Source: Chara braunii
Taxonomy: Eukaryota > Streptophyta > Charophyceae > Charales > Characeae
Direction: 5' to 3'
NCBI GenBank assembly: GCA_003427395.1
Contig: BFEA01000069.1
Span: 3,777,706-3,835,256, forward strand
Length of the DNA: 57,551 nucleotides
This document shows, one piece after another, positions 22,750 through 34,735 of the stretch; positions within the stretch are counted from its first letter, which is position 1, and every line of letters begins with the position of its first letter. The position numbers were made by a program, and so were the translations under genes. Under the pieces are notes generated by a model, which searched no databases, had not been told where the DNA came from, and saw only the letters and a list, made by a program, of their open reading frames with translations.

Positions 22750-24060
22750 ACTGATAAGCGGTGCGGAAACTTGCAAGTCTGCTCGTGAAATCCATTTTGT
22801 GCCATCGCTGTCGCACTATACGAAGGTGACCTTGTACTGCATTGGCTTATTGCCATGCTTGCGGTGTGTGACGAACCCGATCAACTTCCTGGTGACCATC
22901 CATGGAAGGAGGGTCTTGCGATTGCCGGCCCGGGAAGTTGTCGCTCTTGGCTGCTGTGTATGTAGCCAGCTTGGAGGCGTGGAAGATCGGGTGGACCGTT
23001 AGATATGGCGGGATGTCAAGCAGAAATGATTGGCAATCGGGCTTGTCGCCCGCGGCTGATGTGACGGTCCATGGTCCAAACCACTTGGGGAGGAGCTTGC
23101 ACGAGACATCTTGTTCACGTGCGAACTCCTCCGAGGAAACCCAGCAAGTCGCGGTACTTCTGAAGGGAGGCAGGAGAGCAAGGCACGTTAAAAGTCCCGG
23201 TACTTCTGAAGGGAGGCAGGAGAGCAAGGCACGTTAAAAGTCCGGGTACTTATGAAGGGAGGCAGGAGAGCAAGGCACGTTAATGTCGGTTGTCCGAGGG
23301 AATAGAAGTTTGCGAAGATACGATCTTTCGAACCACCATGGTGCAACTCGAAGAGAGTCACTCCAATCACTGGTTGCAATAAAGTGTTCTAGGAAAATTC
23401 AATGTCGGGGCGGTGGTCAACCCAGTCTTTTTGGTCCGGACGGATGAACGTATGAAACATCATTTCAGCGGTTTGATGTGCTTGCACTCTTTGCCCATCC
23501 ATTTGTGGGTGCCGAGCCGAAGTCGGTTTCATTTTGGTGCCGGATTCCTTCATGAGGGATGCCCAAAATGTCGGCATGAATCAAGTATCGCGATTGATAA
23601 CGATGTCTTCCGGAACGTCGTGGCTGCAAATCCAGCCGGTGGAAGAGTCTCGTGAGCTAGGAAGCCGTCGCATGATACTTGCAAGAAAGAAACCGTGCGT
23701 ACTTAGTCGTTCAACGACTGTGAGGATACCGTGCCCGAGGCGATCTCGTGGGAAGGGTCCGGTAAAGTCCATGGCAATGGACAATCCGGGTTCCCGAGGG
23801 ATTGACAACGGGCGCAACTCGTCGTAAGGGTTGTTGTTGCGGGATGTTGTGTCGACAAAACTTGCAAGATTCACAATACCGTGTGACGTCGGTGATAACG
23901 TCGGACCATCGGAATCGTTGGCGAAGTCGAGTGATCGCCCGACTAACTCCGAAGTGTTCGGCGAGCCATGAATCGTCGTACTCACCAAGGAGGCGACTCC
24001 GTAATCGACTGTCTCGTGGGACGCATAACAAGTCCTTGCCTTGCGAATGGAGAAACAAGT
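22750..24060 (-). pseudogene. Chromovirus integrase with C-terminal chromodomain (broken)
   Basis: Coding order is right to left. The N-terminal zinc-binding part shows ...LLGEYDDSWLAEHFGVSR and YCESCKFCRHN: the second His and both Cys of the HHCC finger are present but the first His position reads Asp. The core follows with a SARHPQMDGQRVQAHQTAEM segment (the usual TARHPQTDGQTE region). The C-terminus has KLLPKWFGPWTV (GPY/F module) and DIPPYLTVHPIFHASKL. In another frame comes a chromodomain-like end with THRKHGN, QYKVTFV and GTKWI. Integrase inserts the cDNA, and in chromoviruses the chromodomain directs it to marked chromatin. Several frameshifts inactivate it. Confidence 0.8.
23151..23288 (-). 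repeat. 46-bp unit present three times inside integrase
   Basis: GGTACTTCTGAAGGGAGGCA, then GGAGAGCAAGGCACGTTAA, is repeated at 23151, 23197 and 23243. Because 46 is not a multiple of three, each added copy shifts the frame. Confidence 0.95.
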
Positions 24061-24141
24061 ACTCGTTGACAATGCGGTGGTGGCTAGCCGACAGATGGTT
24101 CGAAGAAAGCTGCTCATAGAGAGTGGGTAGTCCGGATTTGT

Positions 24142-25682
24142 CTATGAGCGTACAAAATGTTGATGTAGGTCTTCATCGAAGTCGAAGGCGTGGTGGATTA
24201 ATGCGCAAAGGTCGAATCTCCGCGAAAGAGCATCCGCTACTCGATTGGAGAGACCCGAAATGTGCTTCGGCGTGAAGTCAGATTGGTCGATGAAGTATAT
24301 CCATCTTCCTATCATGCTACTCACCGTGTCTTGTGTCTTGTAGTACGTCAATGGGTTGTTGTCCATTACCCAAGTGAACCTACGACGCCCGAGGAGGAGG
24401 TGTTGCGACGAACGCCAGGAACTCCTCCTTCCTTGCACCATCAAGCGAGTTGATGGGGGGCACATTTTGTATTCAACCGAGTGCCATCTTGCTGTTCCAA
24501 GATTGCACCAATGTCGTAGCCGAAAGTGTCCATAGTCACTCTTCTAAGGCAAGGTGGGATTGCAGATGCTCAAAACGAAAGCCATGAGCATCCCCGTCTT
24601 GAGTTTGTGGAACGAACTTTGGACGTCGTCGGTGAAGTGGAAGAGCACCTTCAAAGACTGAAGTCGTGACAAAGGTGAGGCGATCTGTGTGTATCCGTTG
24701 ATGAAGCGTTGATAGTACCCGACCAATCCCACAAAGTAGCGAATCTCCGTGGTGTTGGTGGGTTCTGGCCAATCTTGCACGGCCTAAATTTTATCCTCAA
24801 GCAAATGGATGCCTTGTAGCGTCACGAAGTGACCCAAGTATTGGTCCTCTTGTTGGGCGAACGCGCACTTGGCTCAATTAGCCTTCTACTTGGCCTTACG
24901 TAGCCTCTCGAAAACAATGCGTAGATGCGCGAGGTGCTCGTCCAAGGTCCGACTATAAACCAAGATGTCGTCGAGGTAGATGAGCACGAGCCGGTCCAAC
25001 ATGTCACAAAACTCCGCCGTATTACAGCTTGAAAAGTAGTTGAGGCATTTGTGAGGCCAAATGACATTAGGAGCCACTCGAAGTGCCCATACCGTGTCTT
25101 GAACGCGGTCTTGTACCGATCTCGCGGATGGATCACGATTTGGTAATAACTGGATTTGAGGTCCAACTTCGAGAAGATCGTCGATGCGTGGGAGCGGGTC
25201 TGCATTCTTAATGATTTGCGCGATAAGCTTGCGGTAGTCAATGCATACCGCAAGTCCTTGTTCTTCTTCCGGACGAAGAGAACGGGTGCACCGTAGGGCA
25301 AGCAACTAGGGCGAATCCAACCCTTTGCAATGAGGTTGTCGAGTTGCGTATGAAGCACCTCAAGGTACTCAAGTTCCTCCTCGCTTATATAGTAGATACA
25401 ACCACGCGGAGGTATGGCCCCGTTCTCGAGGATGATCTCGTGGCAGATAGGCCGATCCGGTACAATTCCGGCGGGGGCTTCGAAGACGTTGCCGATGAAG
25501 TCAAGAAGCTCAACAATTCGTGGCCCTGGTGGCACTGCCGATGCTGGCTCGTCTGATGGAGGGATGGCATGCAAGAAGCAAAGGCCCATTTCTTCAATGT
25601 CGTGTTGTGCGATGAGTTGCGAATGCTCGCTGCGGAAACCACGTAACAACCAATTGAAGGGTGAGGTGAAGGAACCGTACAT
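24142..25682 (-). pseudogene. Chromovirus reverse transcriptase and RNase H (broken)
   Basis: Reading leftwards: the RT entry is seen as LIAKGWIRPSCLPYGAPVLF and VRKKN, followed by FSKLDLKSSYYQIVIHPRD and YGHFEWLLMSFGLTNA. YLDDILVYSRT, carrying the catalytic Asp pair, appears in a shifted frame at about 24960-24985. The thumb/connection follows (LVGYYQRFINGY near 24720). RNase H/connection follows with MDNNPLTYYKTQD and ADALSRR (24142-24465). All canonical parts are present but at least two frameshifts separate them. RT copies the element RNA and RNase H removes the RNA strand. Confidence 0.85.
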
Positions 25683-25689
25683 GGGACTA

Positions 25690-26050
25690 GCATGTCGTTC
25701 TGATCACGAACGTGAACGATCCGATGATAGAAGTTCACCGGGTGGTCCTCACTTCGCAGCCACGACATGCCCAAGATCATGTCGAACTTAGTGTCCAAGA
25801 TGTCGAAGGACACGGCCTCGCGTGCGTGCGGGGTAAAGTACATGGGCACCGCGTCAATGCACCGGTCAATGGACTTGTGAGTGTGACCGTTCCCCAACGT
25901 GACTTGCGTGGGCTGCGACTTCCGTCGAACGCGCGACCCCAGGCCAGCATGTGCCATCAAGTCTAGGCTTTGCGAGTAGGCCCACAATCGATCAAGGCAC
26001 TACAGGTCGCCTTCCCGATGTGAATGCAGATGTAGAGCAAAGGTGCGTCG
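25690..26050 (-). pseudogene. Chromovirus retropepsin (degenerate)
   Basis: The minus strand near 25985-26010 reads SALIDCGPTRKA where active-site D-S-G-A is expected, followed after a stop by VSFDILDTKFDMILGMSWL, the usual ILG flap/end region. The Asp remains but the Ser is Cys and the Ala is Pro. It lies between gag and RT as expected. The ILGMxWL segment makes the assignment firm. Confidence 0.75.
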
Positions 26051-28296
26051 ATTTCGTAGTATCGTGGCGTGGCGTACTCCCGGTCAATCTTCACAAGGTC
26101 CTCGTGAAGGTCAATAACCGCTACTTTGTCTTCCGTGGTACTGCAGCATGCAAATACTCGTGCAATTCAGCCATCAAAGCGTTGCAATGCGGTTTTGGCA
26201 AGGAACCAGACAGGGGAAGAGGCAACCATCGAAAGTCTTCCATAGTCAACGGGTTGAGGTCCTCGAGTCTCGACCAAACCGACGAATCCCCGAAAGATAG
26301 TAATGACAGCGAAGAAGTTGGGTCGCTTGCTGGCGGGGATGAAACCGCACATGCGCATAAGTCTTGCACGTGGAGGGGTTGGTCCAACGGAGGGACCAGC
26401 TGGACAGCGTAGTCTTCGAAGTCATGGCGAGGATTTGTGACATCCGCATGCTCCCCGGGCGTGTAGCAGGTTGCTAGCAAGGCAACCGTGTCTAGCGGAA
26501 TGGGAAGTGAAGTCGCCTCACTTCCTGCAACACTCATTTTCCCAAGCTTTGCTTGGGATGAACATCCTCCTTGCCCTTGTCGGGGCACTGAGAGGGGGTG
26601 TGCTTAGTGCTTATGCGCCAAAAGCGGCATCCCCACTTTTGTCGGTGCTTGAATTGCTCTTCCTTTGAGTTTGAACTTTTCCCAAGGCTTGTCCAGCTGT
26701 CCAGCTTCCAACGTCGACGCGGTGTTCGCCTTTTTCTTCCTTGTGTTGGTGCATCGCGGCGGATGGGCATTGACTTGGTCTCCTTCACTTCATCTTGAAG
26801 TCGATGCCGGGTCTTCATTTGAGCCAGTTGATTGGACTGCAGCAACAGGCTGCGTCGGTTGCCCTTCTCCTTTCTCTACAAAATTCAGTTGTCCTTGTCT
26901 TTCGTTAGCGGCACACTGATTGGTTTGGATGAGGGAGCGGGCTTGAGTTGCGATCGAATCGAAATGTTCGTATTCCTCCACTCGTCCAAGAGCTTGAGTC
27001 AACGAGTCGACCAAGCATTTGAAGAACTTGCGTCGAATGTGTGTGAATGGCAACTTCAGATCCGGAATGGCAACGATCTTTTGCCATTCGGTCAACCACT
27101 CACGTGTCGGCTGGCTCCCTCGGTGCATCTGGAAAACTTTGTTCATGCGCTTGGCGACCTCCTCCTGTATGATGAACCGTGTTTTCCATAAAGCTTCCAC
27201 AGTGTCCCACTCCAAGTTGGTATGCAGGCGGTCCATGTCAACTCCTTCCTTGACCGCGAGGTGGTTGAACCAGATTTGACACGCACCTGTCGTGTTGAGG
27301 TAGAGTGTCGCGACTTAAGGTGTTCGGGGACATCGCGGAAACTTAATTAACGGGTAAAGCCTTGCCACCATGCGAGCGGGTCTTGCTTGGTGTAGTTGTC
27401 GAACTTCTCAATGGTGATGTTTGGCATCTTGTATGGATGCTGGTCGCTGCTACCTGACGGTTGCTGCTGCAGCGTACGGAGACCGCTTGTCAACGAGGCA
27501 ATCTGTTGACTGATCGTTGCTGGTTCCGCGAACGTGCCAAGGTTGCCAATTGCGGCAACCATATGGTCAATCCGCTGCTCCAGCTGTCGTGTTGACGGAT
27601 GGTAGGTGCGAGGTTCGCTGCCTGGTGTGGCAACGTCCAAGTTCTCCAGGTCCCCGATGCAGGTATGAAATCCGCAGTTGGTGCCATCTTGCTGGTCCCG
27701 GTTGCTGTCAATCACCCGTGCCAAGCGCTGCAGCTCCTGCTGCTGCCGATTGCACGTTGCGATGAGCTGTGAAATCATCATGGCGATGTCCTCGTTGGTC
27801 TTCCCAGCGTCCGTCGGGTTGCTGTTGCTTTCCGTCGGTGTAAAGTGCCATTTTCTGAGTATTACAGCATAATCCATCTCTCGCTGCTGCAGTGTCGTAC
27901 AAGCGGCCATCCGGAGTTGGTCGATCGCTGCTGCGGTTTCGTCCTGCTGTCGTCGCTGCTCCGGCGCTGCTGGTTCATCGACACGGATGCGAGCGGTTCA
28001 GCTTCATCGCGGCGCTTCTTTTCCTTATTGATGAAGGTCAGGAAATTGGCTACACGAAGCTGGTAGGCCTCGACGGTCTCGTTGGGACCCTGCCCTGTCA
28101 GACCGGGCAGGCCCAGACTGGGTGCCCCTTGTGATGATGTGCTCCCAGGTGGGCTCACTGCGGCTGCTGCTGCTGAGGCCATGCCTGCGGTTGCTGGCTG
28201 CTGGCGTTCGGCAGGAGTCTGCTGACATACTGCGACGTCAGGTGTGGAAGATGCAGAGCTGTGTTGTGCTGTGATTCTTGCGCTGCGTCGGAGCAT
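26051..28296 (-). pseudogene. Chromovirus gag polyprotein (broken)
   Basis: The likely start is the ATG at 28296 (MLRRSARITAQHSS). An Ala/Pro/Ser-rich N-terminus is followed, after a frame change near 27880, by a Gln-rich coiled-coil-like segment and YKMPNITIEKFDNYTKQDPL with WWQGFTR. The capsid-like body continues at 26790-27236 (NLEWDTVEALWKTRFI, REWLTEWQKIVAIPDLKLPF). A zinc-knuckle remnant GCRFWRISTKHTPSQCP at about 26600 has Trp in place of the second Cys. A linker to protease (26121-26588) follows. Gag forms the particle and binds RNA. Upstream of the ATG, TGATGTGGCACT-like repeats (28320-28420) fill the leader. Confidence 0.8.
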
Positions 28297-28834
28297 AGCC
28301 CAACCTCAGCCTTGGTGCTGACGTGGCCTGCTGCTGATGTGGCACTCTGATGTGGCAGTCTGCTGACATGGCACTTCTGATGACGTGGCACTGTTGCTCA
28401 TGTGGCACTTCTTTGCTGACATGGCACTTACCAAGCCGTTGAGAACAAAGTACGAGGGGAGGGGAAGGCGGGCAGGCAATCTTGCATTTCCAAGCTGCGA
28501 TCGCCCTCTTTTATTCAGGTGCAACACTAACCAAAGAAAAAAACTCCCCCCCAATTTGTAAAACATTCGCAAATATGGGATTTGGCGGTGTCTTCCTGAT
28601 GAATAGTAGTACGGAGATCAGAGAAAAAGGATTAAAAGGAAGTTTCAAGAAAAAATCGAGGTTAAAAAAGGGAGCACAATGCTGTATTGATCAGATCTGA
28701 ATTTTCGAGTTTCTCAGAATATGGAATTACGAAAATTTGTGGGAAAGAAAACAGCAGCAGGCTAAAATTTCCTCAAAAACGAACTTTCCAGAATCAAATA
28801 TACAACTCGCAGTTAATTTCTCAAACGATGGACT

Positions 28835-28841
28835 AATCAAT

Positions 28842-28935
<94 letters not shown>

Positions 28936-28945
28936 GTCAATAAAT
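28835..28945 (+). repeat. (TCAA)n / (AATC)n tetranucleotide array
   Basis: About 26 tetranucleotide units interrupted by single substitutions (CAACC). A related shorter array is at 28957-28978, and both reappear in the 377-bp duplication at 29278-29356. Confidence 0.95.
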
Positions 28946-29033
28946 TGACCCATCAGTCAATCAATCAATCAATCAATAAGTTGAGTCGAGATCAAGATGA
29001 CTACTTGATGAGCAGATCCTTGTCTTGAGGTCT

Positions 29034-29045
29034 GCACCGATACCA
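29034..29045 (-). other. Primer-binding site, tRNA-iMet type (inner copy)
   Basis: Minus strand TGGTATCGGTGC; the plant consensus is TGGTATCAGAGC. A second copy at 29411-29422 reads TGGTATCGGAGC, one mismatch from consensus. Confidence 0.7.
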
Positions 29046-29277
29046 AACTATTGCAAGCCTAATCGGCATCGATCAGAAGCGAACTGACCTCTCAGAGACA
29101 ATACAAAAATAGCACAGCGGAAGACAGTAATACCAAGAACGGACTCAGAATTGACAATGACAGGACCTGACAACATACATCATCACTCAGAAAGAGGGAG
29201 AGGAGACGGAAGGGAAAGAGGGAGATAGGGAGTATCAGTTACCATAGCCCGATGGACCCAGTCTCCAATGTATCCCC

Positions 29278-29312
<35 letters not shown>

Positions 29313-29410
29313 GTCAATAAATCGGCCCATCAGTCAATCAATCAATCAATCAATAAGTTGAGTCGAGATCAAGATGACTACTTGATGAGCATATCCTTGT
29401 CTTGAGGTCT

Positions 29411-29422
29411 GCTCCGATACCA
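29411..29422 (-). other. Primer-binding site, tRNA-iMet type (outer copy)
   Basis: TGGTATCGGAGC on the minus strand, next to the outer LTR copy, and so the more likely original site. Confidence 0.7.
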
Positions 29423-29733
29423 AACTATTGCAAACCTAATCGGCATCGATCAGAAGCGAACTGACCTCTCAGAGACAATACAAAAATAGCACAGCCGAAG
29501 ACAGTAATACCAAGATCGGACTCAGCATGGACAATGACAGGACCTGACAACATACATCATCACTCAGAAAGAGGGAGAGGAGACGGCAGGGGAAGAGGGA
29601 GATAGGGAGTATCAGTCACCATAGCCCGATGGACCCAGTATCCAATGTATCCCCAAATGTCGCTGTTCACACAATGTCAAGCCGCACTGTCACTGAACTG
29701 GGCGATGCCCAAATGTCACCAAGTCCCGATGCC

Positions 29734-29799
<66 letters not shown>

Positions 29800-31203
29800 C
29801 GCGCGCGCGCACGCTCGCTCGCTCTCTCTGTTGCATGCTGCGCCTGCACACGGGCCCTGTTTTGAAGGGCCCGGCGGTTGCTAAGGGGCCCCCAGGCCAT
29901 GCGCCATCCAGCGCGCACCCTGGAGGCCCACAGCGACCTTTTTGGCCACAGGTACCGGCAGGGCCTGTTCAGACGTCATTTCGGACTGCAGGTCCAGATG
30001 CCGTTTCAGACTGCAGGGACCACGTACGCAGGGGCCAGGCCTTTTTCAAGGCCAGGCGCATTTTGGCACCTCGCTGCATCAGCAGCGCGGTGTCAGAGGG
30101 CGCGGTGTCCCGGCCCTCCTCTGCGTACCAAGTCCCTGCATGGTACCAACTTTTTGCTTCGACGATTGTGGCCTGTGGTTGTGTTTCCGAATCTCTACAA
30201 ACCCTAGTACCCGGACTGTACCCTCACGTGGACCGGTCCTGTTGGTGCCTGCTTCAGCAAAAGGGGGGGGTGCGCCATAGGACTTTCCTTTGGTCCACGC
30301 AGGCTCGACGCCCTGCTGTACAGCAAAGCACTACTGGCCTGTGATCGTGGTAGCCGCGAGGCTCACCCTGGGACGCGGAGATAGAAGGACGGGCGCGGCT
30401 TTTTCTACTGCGTGCCGAGTGTCCCTCTGCAAGGTTATGGGTTGGATGCTTGGAGCGGTGGTCATTGTCGNGAAAANTGGAATATAAAAAGAAAAAGAAG
30501 TGAAAAGAAAGTTAAAGGTCTAATCCGTGCGACTGAACTGCCAGCCTTAATTTGGGGAAATCTGACGGCCACTAGTTCTCTTGTCGTCACGTTTTTCGTT
30601 CTTTTCTTTACTATTATTACTATTATTAATTATTATTATTATCTTACCGGTTTCCCAGACGAGGCTTTCCCTTTTGGTCTCTGTCACTTTGCGGGAAGGC
30701 CAAACGGCTTGAAATTGAAGCGCGGCTGCAGTCTGTGGCCTAGACTGATTTGGCCTGTCATGTTGGTACTCATCGTTGGGAGGCTCGACCAGGCGCCACA
30801 TGGTAGGACCCCAAAAGAGGGGCGACCCGCGGCCGCATCAGTAGGAAGCTTATCATCCTCCGTGGAGGTTCATAAGCCCCCTCCTTGCCATCGAACACGG
30901 GTACCCGTCAGGGATAAGCCAGCAGGTGCGTTTTGAGGGGAGGGAAGCGATTGTCGGTATCCTGTTATGGGACCTCTGTTTTGAACCATGGTCACATAGT
31001 GATGATTAGTAACTGATGGTGGCATAGTAAGTTCGGCCCGCACTTCGACTGTTGAGTTTCGGTCTTCCGTGTTTTATAGATTATTTAGTTTTATTGTGTT
31101 TTATATTTTGGAGCATTAAAACTATTAATGTGAGGGAATTTTGAAAGAAAAGCCAAAGCTGAACTCTTCGTTTAGAACACGGGATCATGGCGAGTGGTGA
31201 GCC

Positions 31204-31210
31204 TATAAAG
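31204..31210 (+). promoter_or_regulatory. TATA-like box 1 in the LTR
   Basis: TATAAAG within a block identical between the LTRs (also at 49439). Transcription start was not determined; it is one of two candidates. Confidence 0.35.
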
Positions 31211-33368
31211 GGATGAGGCAAATGAGTCTTTGGCTGTGGGTAGGTAGCAGCGTGCAGGCCACTTTTACTGTGCTGACGCCATTGGCCTGAGAACGGTGCG
31301 CAGTATGCGCCTGCATGCACGTGTGCTGAGTACCGAGCTGTGTCTATCTGGCAATCGCCTATGGCACGCAGCAATGACTTGCACGGCTACCGACCGAATT
31401 ACTGGAAGTACACTACTCGCGGGTCTCCTATGTCTGGCGAAGGTCCCAGGATCACTACGATCCTGAGTTACTGCGGGGGAGATGAGGCGAGTCTAAAGGT
31501 TGTCGTAGAGGGAGCGAGAGAATAGGAAATGAAGGGGGACCAGAGACTACAGTTGGCCGTCATGGAATCTAAGAACCGGGCGAAGAGAAGGATGGAGAGG
31601 GATGGGGTCACGGCCGAGGTTCGGGTGACCATTATTTATCACGAGGTTGAAACCTCGACGGACACGGTGGAGCGCCAGCAGCGACACCTGGACCGCGACT
31701 CGGAAGCGGAAAGCGAAGCCAGTGACCGAGAGACTGATCTTCAGTCTTGGAATAGACCAGGTCAGGTTTGCCAAAATCACCCGTTGGCGGGCTCAGCGGA
31801 GGGCAGAACCGAGGTGAGCTCGCGACGACGTAGGGACTGAGAACCGAGAGACAGTTAGGAGTCGCGGAGAGGAAAAAGAGAGGGGCTACGAACAAGAGAG
31901 AGAGAGTTGACCTTCGGGGGTATGCGTGAGATGAGAAAGGACGGATGTGCGTGCATGCAAGGGCTACAGGGAGTGCTCGGAGTGGTGACGTCATCATTGA
32001 CTGCCGCGAGCGAGGGTGAGAGCGGTCCACACGTGGCGCTCCGTGTCGATTGAGTCGCGATGAGTCTTCATGACGGGGAGGGCTCTTCATGTGGCCATAT
32101 ACTTGTTGACGTCAACCGTGCTTGCGCCGCTTGCTTCCCTAGTTTTCTGTGCTTGCTGCGCATCCTGGGTTTTGCGAGGGGCAATGGTTGTCGGTTATTG
32201 CTCCCTCGTCCTCACGCGACGTTTTGCGCCTGCTGAGCAGTGGTGGGTCTTCACAACGTGGCTGGGGATCAGAAGTTGTGTGTGTGAGAGAGAGAAAGGG
32301 AGAGATCGTAGCGAAAAGTGTAGTAGCTCCAGTTGATGTCAACTCGTTCCTTACGCAAGCGGGTAATGCCGACTTCCTATGTACATACGGTCGATGCGAG
32401 CGCAGATGCATGGCGAGAGATTGGCTTCTGGGTGATGATCTTGGGCTGTGCTTGGCTCCGAGTACTTTGTGGTGTGACGGGGGATGAGGTACTCAGAGCG
32501 AGCGCGGACGGTTCCCCTCGTCGTGGATCCAATCATGAGCTCACTCGTGCTTCTTGGAAGACAAAGCTCCTGGCCCTGGTGCTAGAACGGTTGGTACCCC
32601 TTCATGTTATGTTTGTGATGTAAGGGTGACGTTTTGACAGTTATCTTGGTATTGTTGTTGACGTCTCTCGTCTTTGGAGTAGCGATTGCCTTTCCTATTG
32701 TTTCACATTGACGAGTCACGGTTCGACGAGAGATGTTTAATTTCGTGAAGAAAAGAGTGAGGGTAATACCTCTGGAGGACGTAAAGGTGTTTTGGCCGAG
32801 GTGATGGTGTAATTTAGTGTACGGGGGAAGGTGGCCCGGCTAGGTGCTTGTGAGTTAGAAGCGAACACGAGTGACCAACGAACCTGCTCGGAAGTATCAA
32901 CTGAGTTCACGTGGTCAGCTAATGATCCATTGATGACCGCCAGCTTCCTCAAATTGGCCATAGTCAGATATGACCTCGGCCACTTGGGGTTTGACGAGAG
33001 GAGCGGTAAGAGAGGATTGTTGTGCCTCTCCTACTTAATTCTTGTGCAGTTTGGGTTTCGCCTTACTNACGTATAGAAGGCTTGCAAGGGTGAAACGCTG
33101 ATCAAAGCCGAGCATATGTATAATCCGTGTGAGGTGGGGAGCACGCGCCCTTGACTGGGTGTGAGCGAGTGAGAAAAGAGCAGTTGACATCAACAATGCT
33201 TCGTCCACGAGCAATGTGCTATGCTCACTAGCTCTCGCCTCTCTAGCGAATTTGACCTCGGCGGGTAAAGGTTAAGGCCTGGCTGAGAAGATGAGTGAGC
33301 ACGTGGAGCTGACGAGGAACACAGATACTCGAGGCTCTACTTGATGAAAGAGGTAGATGAGGGGGTTG

Positions 33369-33376
33369 TATAAAGG
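33369..33376 (+). promoter_or_regulatory. TATA-like box 2 in the LTR
   Basis: TATAAAGG in a GC-richer context (other LTR: 51611-51618). If this is the promoter, the AATAAA at 34384 and the LTR ORFs lie downstream in the transcribed part. Confidence 0.4.
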
Positions 33377-34522
33377 TCCTCAACCCCTTATAGTCTCCCT
33401 TGTTCTGAGTATCTTGAACCCTCTCTACTCAAAGTATTGGTTCGTGGCTTTAGCTGGGGGTAGCTTTCCCCAATCAAGTTCGCTTGAGCCTCTCTCCGCT
33501 CTCTGTCTTTTTGTAACGAGCATCAATTGTTGGTTTTGAGTTTGTCGGCTGAGTCGTTACTTGATAGCTACTTGTTGTCAGTCAAAAATGAGTTGTCGAT
33601 TAGCCATAATTGAGAAGCGTTGAACACATAGTCGCACTTCAAGTGACTGGAAGAAAAGGGAAAAGGATACAAGAGAGATGGGCAGAGGGGTATGCGAAGG
33701 AAGCAGAAGTTCATTGCGTTCTGTATTTTAGTGAAAGTTAGCAGACAGGCTGGTGGGCTGGACGAAAAAGCGACTATAAGCATCTAGCATTGCTCGTTTG
33801 ACAAGTAATTTTCAGTCTATAAGATAAAATTAAAATAGAAATCCCGCCTATACTTTGCAAAGGAAACATGATCTTGGCTTTGGTATGAACGTGTGGGTGA
33901 TAGGTGGGAAAGAGCCGACGAGCACGGAAAAGGATAACGTATTTGCTCACGAACTTCCTGGTAGACGGGGACTTACTCGGTGATTGACTAGGACCAGCTC
34001 AGCAGTGTCGTACCGGAAGAGCTGTCAGCAGGCTGATGCAGGGATCTGGTCACCACACTGATTCTGGACTCGAGTTAACTCCTTTGTTTGCAGAAACATA
34101 CATTAAATTGAGCATGTCCGTAAATTACATGGTGACTCTCTTTGTTCTTGTTTCAACGCTGCAATAAGATTGGTTTACCCAACCCAACACGAGGGTCCAA
34201 TGTTCATCCGACTTGCCACCAAAGAGGAGGGACCTTAACGTCGGCCTCGGGACGCTCAGTCGGCGGTAACAACAACTTACACTGCGTGAAGAAGGCAAAA
34301 TAATAAGTCCTGAGTGACGTTTACCCCTTCAATTAGACCCTTACTAATTGGGTTTCGGCCTGATTGAAGACGGGTGAGCGTCAATAAAAGTTCATTTGCA
34401 AGCTCGCTAGAGCCCTGTGCCTCCTACGAGTAGGGATTAAGAAATTTTGGTCTATTCGTGCAGAACGAGCAGAAATAGTCCTATGCGGTGTTGTGATCGT
34501 TTTTTTTTTTCCCAAGAGTAAT

Positions 34523-34735
34523 GATACCAGATTTAGACAACTCAAACCAGATTCAGACAACTCAGACCAGACTCAGACAACTCAGACCAGACTCACACAA
34601 CCCAAACCAGACTCAGACAACTCAAACCAGACTCAGACAACTCAACTTAGACTCAGACAACTCAAACCAGATTCGGACGACTCAAACCAGACTCAGACAA
34701 CTCAAACCAGATTCAGACGACTCAAACCAGACTCA
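34523..34735 (+). repeat. 20-bp tandem array in the 5' LTR
   Basis: About 11 copies of GACTCAGACAACTCAAACCA with small variations. Because 20 is not a multiple of three, every frame reads a Gln/Thr/Asp-rich repeat; I do not regard it as coding. Confidence 0.95.

Larger units (their letters stand above)
28900..29655 (-). repeat. 377-bp tandem duplication of the LTR-leader junction
   Basis: The block from the tetranucleotide array through AGTTGAGTCGAGATCAAGAT, the primer-binding site and the first ~220 bp of LTR to a TCCAATGTATCCCC end occurs twice, offset by 377 bases (compare 28982 with 29358). The element therefore carries two primer-binding sites and a partial extra LTR end. Confidence 0.85.
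22099..29800 (-). mobile_element. Chromovirus-type Ty3/gypsy LTR retrotransposon, degenerate
   Basis: On the minus strand the order gag, protease, RT, RNase H, integrase, chromodomain is complete, flanked by ~340-bp direct repeats (22099-22440 and about 29430-29790) that behave as LTRs. Just inside the right repeat the minus strand reads TGGTATCGGAGC, one base off the classic plant initiator-Met primer-binding site. Domain order and chromodomain place it with chromoviruses. Frameshifts, stops and a triplicated 46-bp segment in integrase show this copy is dead. LTR edges are approximate because they run into (CT)n and tandem duplications. Confidence 0.85.

Noticed and set aside
28737-28943. 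Ser-Ile-Asn-Gln repeat protein
   Set aside because: Translation of the (TCAA)n array.
30547-30801. 84-codon minus-strand frame conserved in both LTRs (also near 48782)
   Set aside because: It spans a TTATTA-rich low-complexity tract and lacks any motif; conservation follows from LTR duplication.
34523-34735. CRISPR-like array
   Set aside because: Units are contiguous without unique spacers and the genome is eukaryotic.
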